A stretch of 64,000 nucleotides of DNA from Frateuria_A sp049727805 (GCF_049727805.1 NZ_JBCNYA010000026.1:1-64000); one strand, 5' to 3'; positions 8,287 through 18,876 are shown, counted from the stretch's first letter. Translations and numbers: made by a program. The notes: generated from the letters alone by a model not told the origin.

Positions 8287-10503
8287 ATGCATCGCACTCC
8301 CCGTTCGCGCCGCCAGCCGCTTTCCCTGCGCAGCGCCGCCGTCGCCTGCGCGCTGGCGCTGGGCACCTTTCCCGCCCTCGCCCAGGACGACGCGCCGCCC
8401 ACCGCACGCACGGCTGACGTGGTCGACCACGTGTTCGGCGTGACGCTGCACGATCCCTATCGCTGGATGGAGGGCGAGCACAACACCGAGTTCCGGCAAT
8501 GGCTCGCCGCGCAGGGCCAGTACACGCGCGCCCGGCTGGACGCGCTGCCCACGCTGAAGACCTGGCAGCAGACCCTGCAGAAGACCAGCGGTGCCTCGGT
8601 GGTCCACCGCGGCCAGCGCGTTGCAGGCGGCCGCCTGTTCTTCATCCGGCAGACGGCGCAGGGCAGCGGCACCCTGATGGTGCGCGAGGCGGACGGTAGC
8701 GAGCGCGTGCTGCTCGATCCGGGCAGCGACAAGAGCGACGGCGGCCATGCCTCGATCACGTTGTTCGTGCCCTCGCCGGACGGGCGCAAGGTGGCGGTGG
8801 ACATCGACCATGGCGGCAGCGAAGTCACCCGCATGGAGGTGTTCGACGTCGCCAGCGGCAAGCCCACCGGCGACGCGGTCGAGCCAGTGTGGGGCGAGTT
8901 CGGCGCCCAGTGGCTGCCCGACGGCAGCGGCTTCACCTACACGCAGATGGCGCCACCCGACCAGCGCACCGGCGGCGATCCGCTGCAGGACATGCGCGCG
9001 CGGCTGCACCGGCTCGGCACGCCCGCGACGCAGGATCCGGTCCTGTTGCGCGCCGGCACGGGCGAGGGCGCCAACCCGTCGTTCCCGATTGCCGCCAACC
9101 GTTTTCCGGTGATCGCCTTCCCGGCCGGCTCGCGCTGGGCGCTGGGCTCGGCTTCGGGCGCGCAGCCCGAGCAGAGCGTCTGCGTGACGACGCAGGCCGA
9201 GGCGGTGAAGCCCGGCGCACACTGGCGCTGCATCGCCGGCCTGGACGACAAGGTGCAGTCGGCGGCCATCCACGGCGACACGCTCTACCTGGTGTCCTCG
9301 GGCGCGCGCTCGAACGGCCAGGTGCTCTCGCTCGACCTCTCCAAGCCGCAGGCAACCTTCAGGGACGCGCGGCCGGTCCTGCCGCTGCACGGCGACGAGA
9401 TCGTCGTCGGCGTCAGCCTGTACGACACGATGCAGGTGGCGCCTGCGCGTGACGCGCTGTACGTGAAGGTGTCCACGGACGGCTTCGACGGCATCCGCCG
9501 CGTCGACTACCGCACCGGCAAGGTCGAGACCGTGCCGATGCCGCTCGCCGGCGCGGCCTCGCTGTTCCATGCCGACAACCGCGAGGACGGCTTCCTGCTC
9601 GAACTGCGCGGCTGGACCACGCCGCCGAAGTCCTGGCGCTACGACCCGGCCGACCACGCGCTGCACAGCCTCGGCCAGGACGAAACCAGCCCGGCCGACT
9701 ACAGCATGATCGAGGCGACCGAGACCGAGCTGGTGAGCGCGGACGGCACGCACGTGCCGCTGACCGTCCTGCATCGCAAGGACGCCGCGCTGGACGGTTG
9801 CCACCGCGCCATCCTGTTCGCCTACGGCAGCTACGGGCTGTCCATCCTGCCTTCGTTCAAGCCGGTGCGGCTGGAATGGGTCAAGCACGGCAACGTCTTC
9901 GCCTATGCGCACGTGCGCGGCGGCGGCGAGAAAGGCGAGGCCTGGCATCTGGCCGGCAAGGGACCGAACAAGCACAAGGGCGTGGAGGACTTCGTCGCCG
10001 GCGTGGCGCGCCTGAGCGAGCTGGGCTACAGCCGCCCGCAGCGCACCGCGCTCATTTCGGGCAGCGCCGGCGGCCTGCTGATCGGCGGCGCGGTGACCGG
10101 TTATCCGGACAAGTTCGGCGCCGCCGTGTTCCTGGTCAGCGTGCTCAATCCCGTGCGCCTGCTGCAGGCGCCCAACGGCGCCAACCAGCTGGGCGAATTC
10201 GGCGATCCGCGCAAAGCGTCGGATTTCCCCTGGATCCTCAGGAACGATCCCTACCAGCAGATCAAGCCGCATGCCGCTTATCCGGCGATGATGCTGGACG
10301 TGGGCCTAAACGACAGCCGCGTGGCGCCGTGGGAAACCGGCAAGTTCGCCGCGCGCATGCGCACCGCCGACACCAGCGGCCGCCCGGTCTGGATCCGCAC
10401 CGACGCCAACGGCGGCCACGGCATCCAGCACTCGCTCGGCGCGGAGGCGGCCGAGTTCGCCGACATCTATGCGTTCCTGGATGCGCAACTGCCGGCACGA
10501 TGA
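8287..10503 (+). CDS. Exported prolyl oligopeptidase-family (S9A) serine peptidase
   Basis: 738 residues from ATG at 8287. This start is preferred over ATG 8281 because AAGGA at 8275-8279 is correctly spaced for it. A Sec signal peptide ends ALA before QDDAPP. An N-terminal seven-bladed propeller (DPYRWMEG entry, residues about 60-430) precedes an alpha/beta-hydrolase domain. The triad is readable as Ser593 in SGSAGGLL, Asp676 in GLNDSRV and His711 in NGGHGIQ. The nucleophile elbow reads GSAGG where most family members have GGSNGG or GRSNGG. Length is typical of periplasmic S9A enzymes cutting after proline in short peptides. No partner genes. Confidence 0.9.
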   Translation: MHRTPRSRRQPLSLRSAAVACALALGTFPALAQDDAPPTARTADVVDHVFGVTLHDPYRWMEGEHNTEFRQWLAAQGQYTRARLDALPTLKTWQQTLQKTSGASVVHRGQRVAGGRLFFIRQTAQGSGTLMVREADGSERVLLDPGSDKSDGGHASITLFVPSPDGRKVAVDIDHGGSEVTRMEVFDVASGKPTGDAVEPVWGEFGAQWLPDGSGFTYTQMAPPDQRTGGDPLQDMRARLHRLGTPATQDPVLLRAGTGEGANPSFPIAANRFPVIAFPAGSRWALGSASGAQPEQSVCVTTQAEAVKPGAHWRCIAGLDDKVQSAAIHGDTLYLVSSGARSNGQVLSLDLSKPQATFRDARPVLPLHGDEIVVGVSLYDTMQVAPARDALYVKVSTDGFDGIRRVDYRTGKVETVPMPLAGAASLFHADNREDGFLLELRGWTTPPKSWRYDPADHALHSLGQDETSPADYSMIEATETELVSADGTHVPLTVLHRKDAALDGCHRAILFAYGSYGLSILPSFKPVRLEWVKHGNVFAYAHVRGGGEKGEAWHLAGKGPNKHKGVEDFVAGVARLSELGYSRPQRTALISGSAGGLLIGGAVTGYPDKFGAAVFLVSVLNPVRLLQAPNGANQLGEFGDPRKASDFPWILRNDPYQQIKPHAAYPAMMLDVGLNDSRVAPWETGKFAARMRTADTSGRPVWIRTDANGGHGIQHSLGAEAAEFADIYAFLDAQLPAR

Positions 10504-10534
10504 AGGACTGACCAGCGTGTGGGTAAACCGTCTC

Positions 10535-10567
10535 GCCCGGCAGTCCGGATCACCGTATCTGCCGGGC
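10535..10567. terminator. Hairpin between convergent genes
   Basis: GCCCGGCAG / CTGCCGGGC, 9-bp perfect stem with a 15-nt loop, between the S9 peptidase gene (ends 10503) and trmO (ends 10578). No T-run, so termination is inferred from position only. Confidence 0.4.
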
Positions 10568-10577
10568 TCCCCGCACC

Positions 10578-10982
10578 CTAGCGTTCACGGGCGTCCAGCA
10601 CCGGCTTCAGATCGATGATCGGGGTTTCGTCGAAAGCCTCGAGATCGGCGACGCGTAGTCCCGCCGGACCTTCGACGGCCAGCACCCGTACGCGATGGAT
10701 GCCGATCGGATTGGGCCTGTCCGGCGATCGGGTACTGAACACGCCAGTGAGTGGCAACCGCACATCGCCTTTCGGATGAACCTGAAGCGCGCTCCTGTCG
10801 CCGCGGTGCAACCAGGTCAGGATCAGCAGTGCGTCACCGGGCCGGATATTCGCCAGCCCTGGCCAGAACTCTTCGAAAAAGACCAGCCGCGCCTCGGGAG
10901 CGCCATCGCTTCCCTGCTTTGGCGCATGCTCGCGAAGCGTGAGCGGGGATTGCACGAGCCCGATGGGTTTCAGGCTGAACAT
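10578..10982 (-). CDS. trmO: tRNA (N6-threonylcarbamoyladenosine37-N6)-methyltransferase TrmO
   Basis: 134 residues from ATG at 10982 behind GGAGAC. It carries the TsaA/VirR beta-barrel signature: KPIGLVQSP at the N-terminus, VFSTRSPDRPNPIG at about residues 82-95, and DLEAFDETPIIDLKP near the end. The E. coli orthologue uses SAM to methylate t6A at tRNA position 37. Somewhat shorter than E. coli TrmO because the extra C-terminal domain is absent, as in many proteobacteria. Cytosolic, monocistronic. Confidence 0.88.
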   Translation of the reverse strand: MFSLKPIGLVQSPLTLREHAPKQGSDGAPEARLVFFEEFWPGLANIRPGDALLILTWLHRGDRSALQVHPKGDVRLPLTGVFSTRSPDRPNPIGIHRVRVLAVEGPAGLRVADLEAFDETPIIDLKPVLDARER

Positions 10983-11261
10983 GGATGTCTCCGGTGGATT
11001 GTGGAGTTGCGGACTTTCGTCGGACCCGACCGATAGACGTTCCCAGCGGGCCGGATGTGACCGCGGGAGGCTCGGCACCTGCCGAGCACCTTCCGCGGTG
11101 GTAACGTGGGCGTTGCACGGCCGCCATCGGCCGGGCGGTAATCTGTAATCCGTACTGCGTGACCTGCTTTGCGCAAGCCGGTTCTGGAGCCGGCCGGCTC
11201 GTGGAGCGAGAAATGGATCTCCGTCGCCGGCGACGCCGGCCAGCATCGGGAGGTAGTCGCG

Positions 11262-11717
11262 ATGAACAGAAGCTTTCTTCTCGCCATGGGACTGGTGCTG
11301 GTTGCGCCAGCGGCATTTGCGCAAACCGCGCAGTTGCTGGATTCCGAGGCCGACCAGGCGCGGCGGCACCAGGAGATGATGAACAGGGAGCTGCAAAATG
11401 CCCGGCAGGCCATGGAGCAAGGGGAACGCCAGGCCTGGTTCAATTCCATTGCCAACATGGCCAAGCTGCGTATCAAGCTGGCCGAGGCATGGCAGAACAT
11501 GGGCATGTCGCCCCAAGGCGCCAAGCTGGTCGCCGACGCGTACGACCCGGAGTTGGCCATGCGCATCCACCATGAGCCGCTGCGCGGAAAGAGCGACGAG
11601 GAAGTCGCCGGGATGCTGCAGTCCGCCCTCAGGCAGCAGCACTACCTGGTCGCCAACCAACTGCTGATCGATTACCAGCGGGACAAGCTCAGGCTGGGTG
11701 CACGGCCGTCGATGTGA
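11262..11717 (+). CDS. Small exported protein, paralogue B
   Basis: 151 residues. ATG at 11262 follows GGGAGG. The signal peptide MNRSFLLAMGLVLVAPAAFA is cut before QTAQ. The mature part matches the protein at 83-553 closely, with AKLRIKLAEAWQNMGMSPQG, then VADAYDP, LRGKSDEEVA and ANQLLIDYQR. The N-terminal mature region is unrelated in detail but equally polar. Function unknown, probably periplasmic. About 60 bp upstream of the start also align with the leader of paralogue A, suggesting a duplicated expression signal. Confidence 0.82.
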   Translation: MNRSFLLAMGLVLVAPAAFAQTAQLLDSEADQARRHQEMMNRELQNARQAMEQGERQAWFNSIANMAKLRIKLAEAWQNMGMSPQGAKLVADAYDPELAMRIHHEPLRGKSDEEVAGMLQSALRQQHYLVANQLLIDYQRDKLRLGARPSM

Positions 11718-11784
11718 GCCGGTAAGCACGCCGTACGGGAGCCGCCGCCGCGCGGCTCCCACGCGCCGCGATCGTCGTGCGCGC

Positions 11785-11810
11785 CGCAACCGCAACCGCA
11801 ACCGCAACCG
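11785..11810. repeat. (CGCAAC)x4 hexanucleotide tandem repeat
   Basis: Four exact CGCAAC units plus CG in the 189-bp convergent gap between paralogue B and the ABC permease gene. It could vary in copy number by slippage. It is not within a credible gene. Confidence 0.8.
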
Positions 11811-11906
11811 GTGCACTCCGCCACGGTCCCTCGCGCAGCAGTAGGGAAGCGGAGGCAACACGCCGACTTGCCCACCTTTTTGCTGCTCGTCGGTCCAGCA
11901 CGGGAT

Positions 11907-12667
11907 TCAGCTCTTGAGCTTGTAGCCGGTGCGGAAGATCCAGCCGATCGCGATCACGCAGGCGACGAGGAAGCCGGCGATGGCCGCCAGGCTCGCGTCG
12001 ACGCCGACGTCCGCCAGGTCGTAGAAGCTCCAGCGGAAGCCGCTGACCAGGTAGACCACCGGGTTGAGCAGCGTGATCTTCTGCCACAGCGGCGGCAGCA
12101 TGTGGATCGAATAGAAGCTGCCGCCGAGAAAGGTCAGCGGCGTGATCACCAGCAGCGGGATCACCTGCAGCTTCTCGAAGTTGTCCGCCCAGATGCCGAT
12201 GATGAAACCGAACAGGCTGAAGGTGATCGCCGTCAGCAGCAGGAACGCGACCATCAGCAACGGATGGGCGATGTGGTAGTCGACGAACAGCCTCGCCGTG
12301 GCGAGGATGATCACGCCCACGATCACCGACTTGGTCGCCGCCGCGCCGACGTAGCCGGCGACGATCTCCACGAACGACACCGGTGCCGAGTGGATCTCGT
12401 AGATGGTGCCGGTGAACTTGGGAAAGTAGATGCCGAACGAGGCGTTCGAGACGCTCTGCATCAGCAGCGACAGCATGATCAGCCCCGGGATGATGAAGGC
12501 GCCGTAGCTGACCCCCTCGACCGAGGTGATGCGCGAGCCGATGGCCGAGCCGAACACCACGAAGTAAAGCGAGGTCGAGAGCACCGGCGAGGCGATCGAC
12601 TGCATCAGCGTGCGCCGCGTGCGGGCCATCTCGAACTTGTAGATGGCGGCGATGGCATACCAGTTCA

Positions 12668-12668
<1 letters not shown>
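11907..12668 (-). CDS. ABC-2 type exporter permease
   Basis: 253 residues with six predicted membrane helices (for example LYFVVFGSAIGSRI, GAFIIPGLIMLSLLMQ, LLLTAITFSLFGFIIGI) and the conserved LGGSFYSIHMLPPLWQ loop of ABC2_membrane proteins. The start at 12668 shares one base with the stop of the ATPase gene (TGATG), so it is translationally coupled. Together they form a complete half-size exporter like the NodI/J or YadG/H pair. The substrate is unknown. Confidence 0.9.
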
Positions 12669-13630
<962 letters not shown>

Positions 13631-13773
13631 CGGCGGTCACCCCGCCGCGTTGCGCGATGCGTGCTCATGGCGTTCCTTGTGGGGACAGGAGGGCAATGGC
13701 GGGCGCAGGCGGACCCGCGTCGCCGGGGCATCCTAGCGCGAGCCGTCCGCCGATGCAGTCGAAGCGGCGAGGG

Positions 13774-14688
13774 TCAGCCGCCGTAGAAATGGATGCCCGG
13801 CCGGAGCACGAGCTGGAAGATCAGCAGCAGGCCCACCACGGCAGCGAGCGGATAGGCGAGGGACGGAGCCGTCGCGGCGCCGCGGGGCCGGATCCCGCGC
13901 ACACGCCAGGCGCCCGCCTGGATCCAAGGCACGCCGCACAGCATCACCAGCAACGGCACCAGCAACACTTCCACCAGCTCCCGCGGAACGCGAAACGGAA
14001 GGACCAGCGCCGTTCCGGCGAGCGCCGGCAGCGTCACCCAGCGGAACACCTGGCGCGTGCGCGCGCCGGCGCCGGCGAGGGCCGGCGTATCCGCGAATTC
14101 GAGCATCGATCGGCACAACCGCATGGCGATCAGCGGCATCGCGCCCAGGGCGACGATCGCCGCAGCGATGCGGGTACCCTGGCCCAGTTGCAGGTAAGCC
14201 ATCGCCATGCCGAGGTCGCTGCCCGCGCTCAACGCGCCGATGACCACCTGTGGCAACGCCATGAAGCAGCCGCAATACGCCATCCAGAACACGAACAGCC
14301 GGGTTCCGGCCGACCATGCCCGCGGACGCCGCAGCAGCCACAGGCAGGCCAGGCCGACCAGCAGGGTCGCCAGCGCGCCGGTGCCCTGGAACAGGCCCGC
14401 AAGCGGATTGGCGCCCTCCCACCCGTGGTTGTTGTGGTAGAGGGTCGGACGCAGCCCGGGCGTGAGCGCCTTGGGCAGTACCAGGAACAGTTCCTGGATG
14501 AAGAACGTCAGGTTGAACGCGAACACGTACACCAGCATCGACGCCGCCGCGAACCGCCAGCTTCCGCCGGCCGTCGGCGCGGCATCCGCGCGGCGCGCCG
14601 ATACGAAGCCCGCCAGTCCAAGCGCCAACGGACCGGCCAGGATCGCCAACGCCGAGGCGACGAGGAGCAACGCGGTACCTGTGGCCAT
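13774..14688 (-). CDS. Polytopic membrane protein of unknown function
   Basis: 304 residues from ATG at 14688 (MATGTALLLVAS), preferred because AGGGAAA precedes it; ATG at 14718 would add ten residues. About eight hydrophobic helices are visible. A conserved-looking loop YHNNHGWEGANP near residue 87 contains polar and His residues that could be functional. No family is recognised. It is not within a clear operon. Confidence 0.65.
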   Translation of the reverse strand: MATGTALLLVASALAILAGPLALGLAGFVSARRADAAPTAGGSWRFAAASMLVYVFAFNLTFFIQELFLVLPKALTPGLRPTLYHNNHGWEGANPLAGLFQGTGALATLLVGLACLWLLRRPRAWSAGTRLFVFWMAYCGCFMALPQVVIGALSAGSDLGMAMAYLQLGQGTRIAAAIVALGAMPLIAMRLCRSMLEFADTPALAGAGARTRQVFRWVTLPALAGTALVLPFRVPRELVEVLLVPLLVMLCGVPWIQAGAWRVRGIRPRGAATAPSLAYPLAAVVGLLLIFQLVLRPGIHFYGG

Positions 14689-14911
14689 GTGCCGGTTTCC
14701 CTGGTGGACAAGCTGCATAGTGCGGAGCGGGCGCTCATGCCGTCGATAGGCTATCGGTCACGCCCCTCTTCGAGTGGCACCAAGGAGCGCAGGCGCCAGG
14801 CTCCGGGATCACCGGCCGACGGCAAGCGATGCATGACCGCGCCGGCTGCCCACGTGGATAATCTTCGCTCTTCTTCCGATCGACCCGAGCAGGACCTGCC
14901 TGGAGGTTTGC

Positions 14912-15421
14912 ATGTCGGATGGCTGGAAGCTGCCGTGGGAGGGCGGATGCCTTTGCGGCGGCATCCGGTTCCTGGTCAGTGCGCCTCCTCTGCTGACGCT
15001 GGCCTGTCACTGCACCTGGTGCCAGAAGCGAAGCGCAAGCGCCTTCTCATCGGTCATCTCGCTGCCCGCCAGCGGATTCGAGATGACCCGTGGCGAACCG
15101 GAAGCCGGCTGGTCGCCCAGCGAGCATCGACACTTCTTCTGCCCGCGCTGCAGGAACTGGCTGTTCCTGTCCGTGGCCGGCATGGGCATCATCAACCTTC
15201 GGGCGACGATGCTCGACGAGCACCGCTGGTTCGCTCCCTATATCGAGATTTTCGCGGCGAACAAGTTGCCATGGGTCTCGACCGCCGCACGGCACAGCTT
15301 CGCCGGCATGCCGGACGCGCAGGCGTTCGCGTCGTCGATGCAGTCCTTTGCCTGCGACGGGCCACGACCCGAACCCTGGACAGTCGCCCGGGGTGCAGGC
15401 GACAACGAGGAAGGGCTCTGA
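14912..15421 (+). CDS. GFA / CENP-V family zinc protein
   Basis: 169 residues; ATG at 14912 follows TGGAGG. The Cys set of the glutathione-dependent formaldehyde-activating (GFA) fold is complete: GGCLCGG (13-16), CHCTWC (32-37) and CPRC (about 77-80). These ligate two zinc ions. Most family members have unknown substrates; formaldehyde-glutathione condensation is shown for few. Cytosolic, single gene. Confidence 0.88.
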   Translation: MSDGWKLPWEGGCLCGGIRFLVSAPPLLTLACHCTWCQKRSASAFSSVISLPASGFEMTRGEPEAGWSPSEHRHFFCPRCRNWLFLSVAGMGIINLRATMLDEHRWFAPYIEIFAANKLPWVSTAARHSFAGMPDAQAFASSMQSFACDGPRPEPWTVARGAGDNEEGL

Positions 15422-15440
15422 CACCTGCTTCGGCGGGCAC

Positions 15441-15938
15441 CTAGATGGATCTGCCGCCCTTTCCGGACTCGGCACCGCTTTGCGGGCGGACGGCAACCTC
15501 GCGCAGCAGATCCTCAGCCTCCTGCCGGGAACTCAAGGTTTCTTGAAGGGAGTCAGTCATCGGAGCCGCGATAGAGGCGACCGTAACGACCTTGTCGTCC
15601 ACGACGATCGCCAGGTAGCGCCCGATGTGCGACGTACTGAAGCGAGCCATGCGGCGCGCACCGTTGGCAGTGAACCGGAAGTTGACGTGGCAAGCGCCTC
15701 CGGAACAGCCTCCGTCCTGCACGTACTCGATATCCCTCGAGCCAAGGACCACATCGGGATCGAGATACACCGTTCCGGTGGGGGTCCGAACCTGGCTCCA
15801 TCCGGGTACCGCATCGAGGGACCCCTGTCGGAACCTGAGTCCTTCCCGTGCACGGTAAGCCGCTCCACCCGTGTCGCAACCGACCAGGCAGAGCGTGAAA
15901 AACACAGCAAGCGCGCCGACGATTCTTGACACTCCCAT
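15441..15938 (-). CDS. Lipoprotein with SecDF P1-head-like domain
   Basis: 165 residues from ATG at 15938, just after AAGGGGA. The lipobox CLVGC sits at the end of a short hydrophobic signal. The mature part TVYLDPDVVLGSRDIEYV ... VNFRFTANGARRMARFST ... YLAIVVDDKVVTVASIAAPM has the pattern of the P1-head subdomain of SecD/SecDF, including the F-T-x-x-G-A and AIVVDDKV strands. It lacks every membrane helix of SecD. It is thus a free-standing lipid-anchored version, function unknown. Two further Cys (GGCSGGAC) may form a disulfide. Confidence 0.75.
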   Translation of the reverse strand: MGVSRIVGALAVFFTLCLVGCDTGGAAYRAREGLRFRQGSLDAVPGWSQVRTPTGTVYLDPDVVLGSRDIEYVQDGGCSGGACHVNFRFTANGARRMARFSTSHIGRYLAIVVDDKVVTVASIAAPMTDSLQETLSSRQEAEDLLREVAVRPQSGAESGKGGRSI

Positions 15939-16068
15939 TCCCCTTTTCAACCACTCACCAGACCCAGGATCGAACAACGAACACGCGTCTGCCGTCCTCC
16001 CGCAACGTACTCGGCCCTGGGACGCCGGCACATCCCCTTCCCCCAGGTCTTATCGGCCATACACCGGA

Positions 16069-17877
16069 TCAGAATCCCGGCGGCCGCTCCCCAACCACCC
16101 CGGCCTTCGCCTCCAGCGCGCGACCGACGCGGGCCAGCGTGCCTTCCTCGAACAACCGACCGACCAGGGTCACGCCGTAGGGCACGCGGTGCGGCCGGGA
16201 CAGTTTCGGGCGTGGATGCGCCGGATTGGGCGCCCAGTCGCTGCGCACCTGGTCCACGTCGACGAAGCCGGTGCGCAGGGTGAGCGAGGGATGGCCGGTC
16301 ATGTTGGAGATCACCATCATCTCGTCGCGCAGCGAGGGCACCAGCAGCAGGTCGACCTCGCCCATCACGCGTGCCATCTCGATCGCTACCTTGCGGCGCA
16401 GGCGGTCGGCCTGCACGAAGTCGACCGCGGAGAGGAAGCGCGATTCGCGGAACAGGTTCGGCCAGGCATCCGGCGTCTGCTCGCGCATCCGGTCGGCCTC
16501 GCCGGAGAGCGTGAGCTCCTCGAACGCGGCGGCGGACTCGGCGAACAGCAGCACGTTGAGGTCGTCGTAGGGCCAGTCCGGCAACGACACCTCGGTCGGC
16601 ACCAGGCCGAGCGCGCGCAACTGGTCGAGCGCGGCCCGGTCCAGTCCGGTGGCCGGCGCTTGCTTCATCCAGTCCGGGAAGTAGCCGACCTTCAGGCCCT
16701 TGATCGGGGCAGTGGCCTCGTAGTCCAGGTGCGCCGGCACGCTGGCCGTGTCGCCGGCATCCGGGCCGCCGATGGCGTGGAGCACCAGCAGGGTGTCCTC
16801 CACCGAGCGGGCGATCGGCCCGAGCTTGTCCATCGTCCAGCACAGCGTCATCGCGCCGGTGCGCGGCACGCGGCCGTAAGTCGGGCGCAGGCCGGTGGTG
16901 CCGCAGCGCATGCATGGGCTGATGATGCTGCCCTGGGTCTCGCTGCCTATCGCGAACGCGACCAGGCCCGCCGCCGTGGCGGCGGCCGGGCCGGCGCTGG
17001 AGCCGGAGGCGCCTTCCTGCAGCAGCCACGGGTTCATGGTCTGCCCGCCGAACCAGATGTCGTTGAGCGCCAGCGCACCCAGGCTCAGCTTGGCCACCAG
17101 CACCGCGCCGGCCTCGTCGAGCCTGCGCACCACTGCCGCGTCTTCCTTCGGCACCCGGTTGCGGAACGGCTCGGCACCGTAGGTGGTGGCGATGCCGGCG
17201 GTGTCGAGCAGGTCCTTGGCGCCCCAGGGGATGCCGTGCAGCGGACCGCGGTAACGGCCGGCGGCGATCTCCTTGTCGGCCTGCGCCGCCTGCGCCAGCG
17301 CATGCGTTTCGCACAGCGTGATCACGCAGCGCAGTTGCGGATCGAAGCGCTTGATGCGATCGAGGTAAATCTTCGTCAATCGCGTGGAGGTGAGCTTGCG
17401 CGCGCGCAGCCAAGCGCCGAGCTGGGCCACGGACGCGAAGGCGATGTCCTCGTCCTTCGCCGGCAGCGGCGCCGCCGGCAACCCGACCGGCGCGAAGCGG
17501 TTCTGCGCGGGACCGACGTGTGCCCGTCCCATCGCCGGGAACCAGGTGGTGGCCGGCGCCAGACCTTCCTCCAGGGCGACCTTGCGCGGGCCGGTGCGGC
17601 GCTCGACCAACGCCGCCATCGACGTGGACCAGTTGGCCACGGCCATCTGCCGCTGCGCCTCGGTCATCGTCACCTGCACCAGTTTCTCGGCCTCGGCGAA
17701 GGTGTCGACGGTCAGCTTCGGTCCCACCGGCGGCGCCGTATTGAATGCCCCCGGCGAGCCCGGCGGCGGCGCGCTCTGTGCAGGCGCTGCACCGTTCTGC
17801 GCCACCGCACGACCAGCCACCACGGCACCCAGCACGCCCAGCGGCGCCTGGGTGAGGAAATCGCGACGCGTCTTCAT
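16069..17877 (-). CDS. Exported amidase-signature hydrolase
   Basis: 602 residues from ATG at 17877 behind TGGGGGAAC. A Tat-type signal MKTRRDFLTQAPLGVLGAVV leads. The Ser-cisSer-Lys machinery is visible: Lys221 in GIPWGAKDLL, the glycine-serine-rich stretch GASGSSAGPA (289-298) with the cis-Ser, and Ser317 in GSETQGSI. It hydrolyses a C-N amide in the periplasm; similar to the amidases annotated as Asp/Glu-tRNA amidotransferase subunit A-like, but Tat export rules out GatA. The 100-residue N-terminal extension is a helical linker. Substrate unknown. Confidence 0.88.
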   Translation of the reverse strand: MKTRRDFLTQAPLGVLGAVVAGRAVAQNGAAPAQSAPPPGSPGAFNTAPPVGPKLTVDTFAEAEKLVQVTMTEAQRQMAVANWSTSMAALVERRTGPRKVALEEGLAPATTWFPAMGRAHVGPAQNRFAPVGLPAAPLPAKDEDIAFASVAQLGAWLRARKLTSTRLTKIYLDRIKRFDPQLRCVITLCETHALAQAAQADKEIAAGRYRGPLHGIPWGAKDLLDTAGIATTYGAEPFRNRVPKEDAAVVRRLDEAGAVLVAKLSLGALALNDIWFGGQTMNPWLLQEGASGSSAGPAAATAAGLVAFAIGSETQGSIISPCMRCGTTGLRPTYGRVPRTGAMTLCWTMDKLGPIARSVEDTLLVLHAIGGPDAGDTASVPAHLDYEATAPIKGLKVGYFPDWMKQAPATGLDRAALDQLRALGLVPTEVSLPDWPYDDLNVLLFAESAAAFEELTLSGEADRMREQTPDAWPNLFRESRFLSAVDFVQADRLRRKVAIEMARVMGEVDLLLVPSLRDEMMVISNMTGHPSLTLRTGFVDVDQVRSDWAPNPAHPRPKLSRPHRVPYGVTLVGRLFEEGTLARVGRALEAKAGVVGERPPGF

Positions 17878-18198
17878 GCTGTTCCCCCAACGGCCGCACC
17901 GGGAGGCTCCTGCCCGCGGGGCGGCACAGACGGGTCGGCCGCGCATCCGTGAGCCGGCCGTGGCTCCGATGGCGATCGGAGCATTCGTCCACTTTGGCGA
18001 AGCGCGGGCGCGGAGGCAACCGTGCGGGAAGGCAAGGGCTTCACGCCGGGGCCCCGTGCGCCACAGGATCCATTTGAGCTGCAAAGGTGGCCTGCTCTTT
18101 ACCGCTTCGTCTCCCCCTCTATTGAGCCCCTTCCGTTCGCGGATTCAACCATCGGAGAGACTGCAGGCGGAGCCAGCAGCTTCGCTGCCGGACCGTGC
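17878..18198. other. Intergenic, nothing recognised
   Basis: 321 bp between the amidase start and the end of the CPBP protease gene. No open frame with a ribosome-binding site, no strong hairpin and no repeat shared with the rest of the window was seen. It presumably holds the amidase promoter. Confidence 0.4.
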
Positions 18199-18876
18199 CT
18201 AGCCCAGGTAGCCCAAACGGATCAGCGTGAACGCGCTCATGTCGGCGCAGGCGTGGAAGCTGATCACGTACCACAGGTTGGCCGGCCAACGGGAGCGCAC
18301 CCCGGCGGCGAACAGCGCGAACACCAGCGCATTGGCGACTCCGAAAGCGCCCAGTTGTGCGTGATAGGCGGCGAACGCCAGCGCTGTCAGCAGGATCGCC
18401 AAGCCGGACCGCACCCTCCCGTCCGGCAGGTACTGCATGAGCGACGTGTGCAGGAAGCCACGGAACACCAGCTCTTCATAGAAGCCGCCGATCACCCAGG
18501 CCAGGGCCAGCGCGATCAAATAGCCGGAGAAATGCGCGCGCACGAAGGCGAAGTCGGAGAGGTCCGGTCGTTCGCCCAGCAGGAGCGCGAGCACAGGGCC
18601 GATCAGGCTGAAATTGACCGCGGCATAGAGCACACCAAGAAGTCCACCCACCAGCACCGCACCCATGCCCAGCCCACGCCAGCGAAACCCCGTGTCGGCC
18701 CACCGCAGCCCCTGGCCGCGCAGCATCACCGTGCACAACCCGAGCCCGAACCACGGATAGAGCACCATCGGCACGCCCAGATGGGGCGCGACGAGCACGC
18801 CGAGGGTCCCGAGCACGATAAGGCCCGTCTTCCCGAGCGAACAGGCGGACGAGCTGGTAGGGACGTCGCGCATCAT
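18199..18876 (-). CDS. CPBP-family intramembrane metalloprotease
   Basis: 225 residues. ATG at 18876 has GGAG eight bases upstream, better than ATG 18903. Six to seven membrane helices carry the Abi/CAAX signature: EELVFRGFL (motif 1, EExxxR), AFAAYH (second motif His) and a C-terminal ISFHACADM (third motif). Family members cleave prenylated or other substrates within the membrane, and in bacteria are often immunity or accessory factors of small peptides. Partial copies of this gene lie at 19299-19365 and 23721-23981. Confidence 0.88.
   Translation of the reverse strand: MMRDVPTSSSACSLGKTGLIVLGTLGVLVAPHLGVPMVLYPWFGLGLCTVMLRGQGLRWADTGFRWRGLGMGAVLVGGLLGVLYAAVNFSLIGPVLALLLGERPDLSDFAFVRAHFSGYLIALALAWVIGGFYEELVFRGFLHTSLMQYLPDGRVRSGLAILLTALAFAAYHAQLGAFGVANALVFALFAAGVRSRWPANLWYVISFHACADMSAFTLIRLGYLG

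Noticed and set aside
7759..10272. An 837-codon minus-strand frame
   Set aside because: Antisense shadow of the S9 peptidase gene with its full catalytic triad; the product has no domain or signal.
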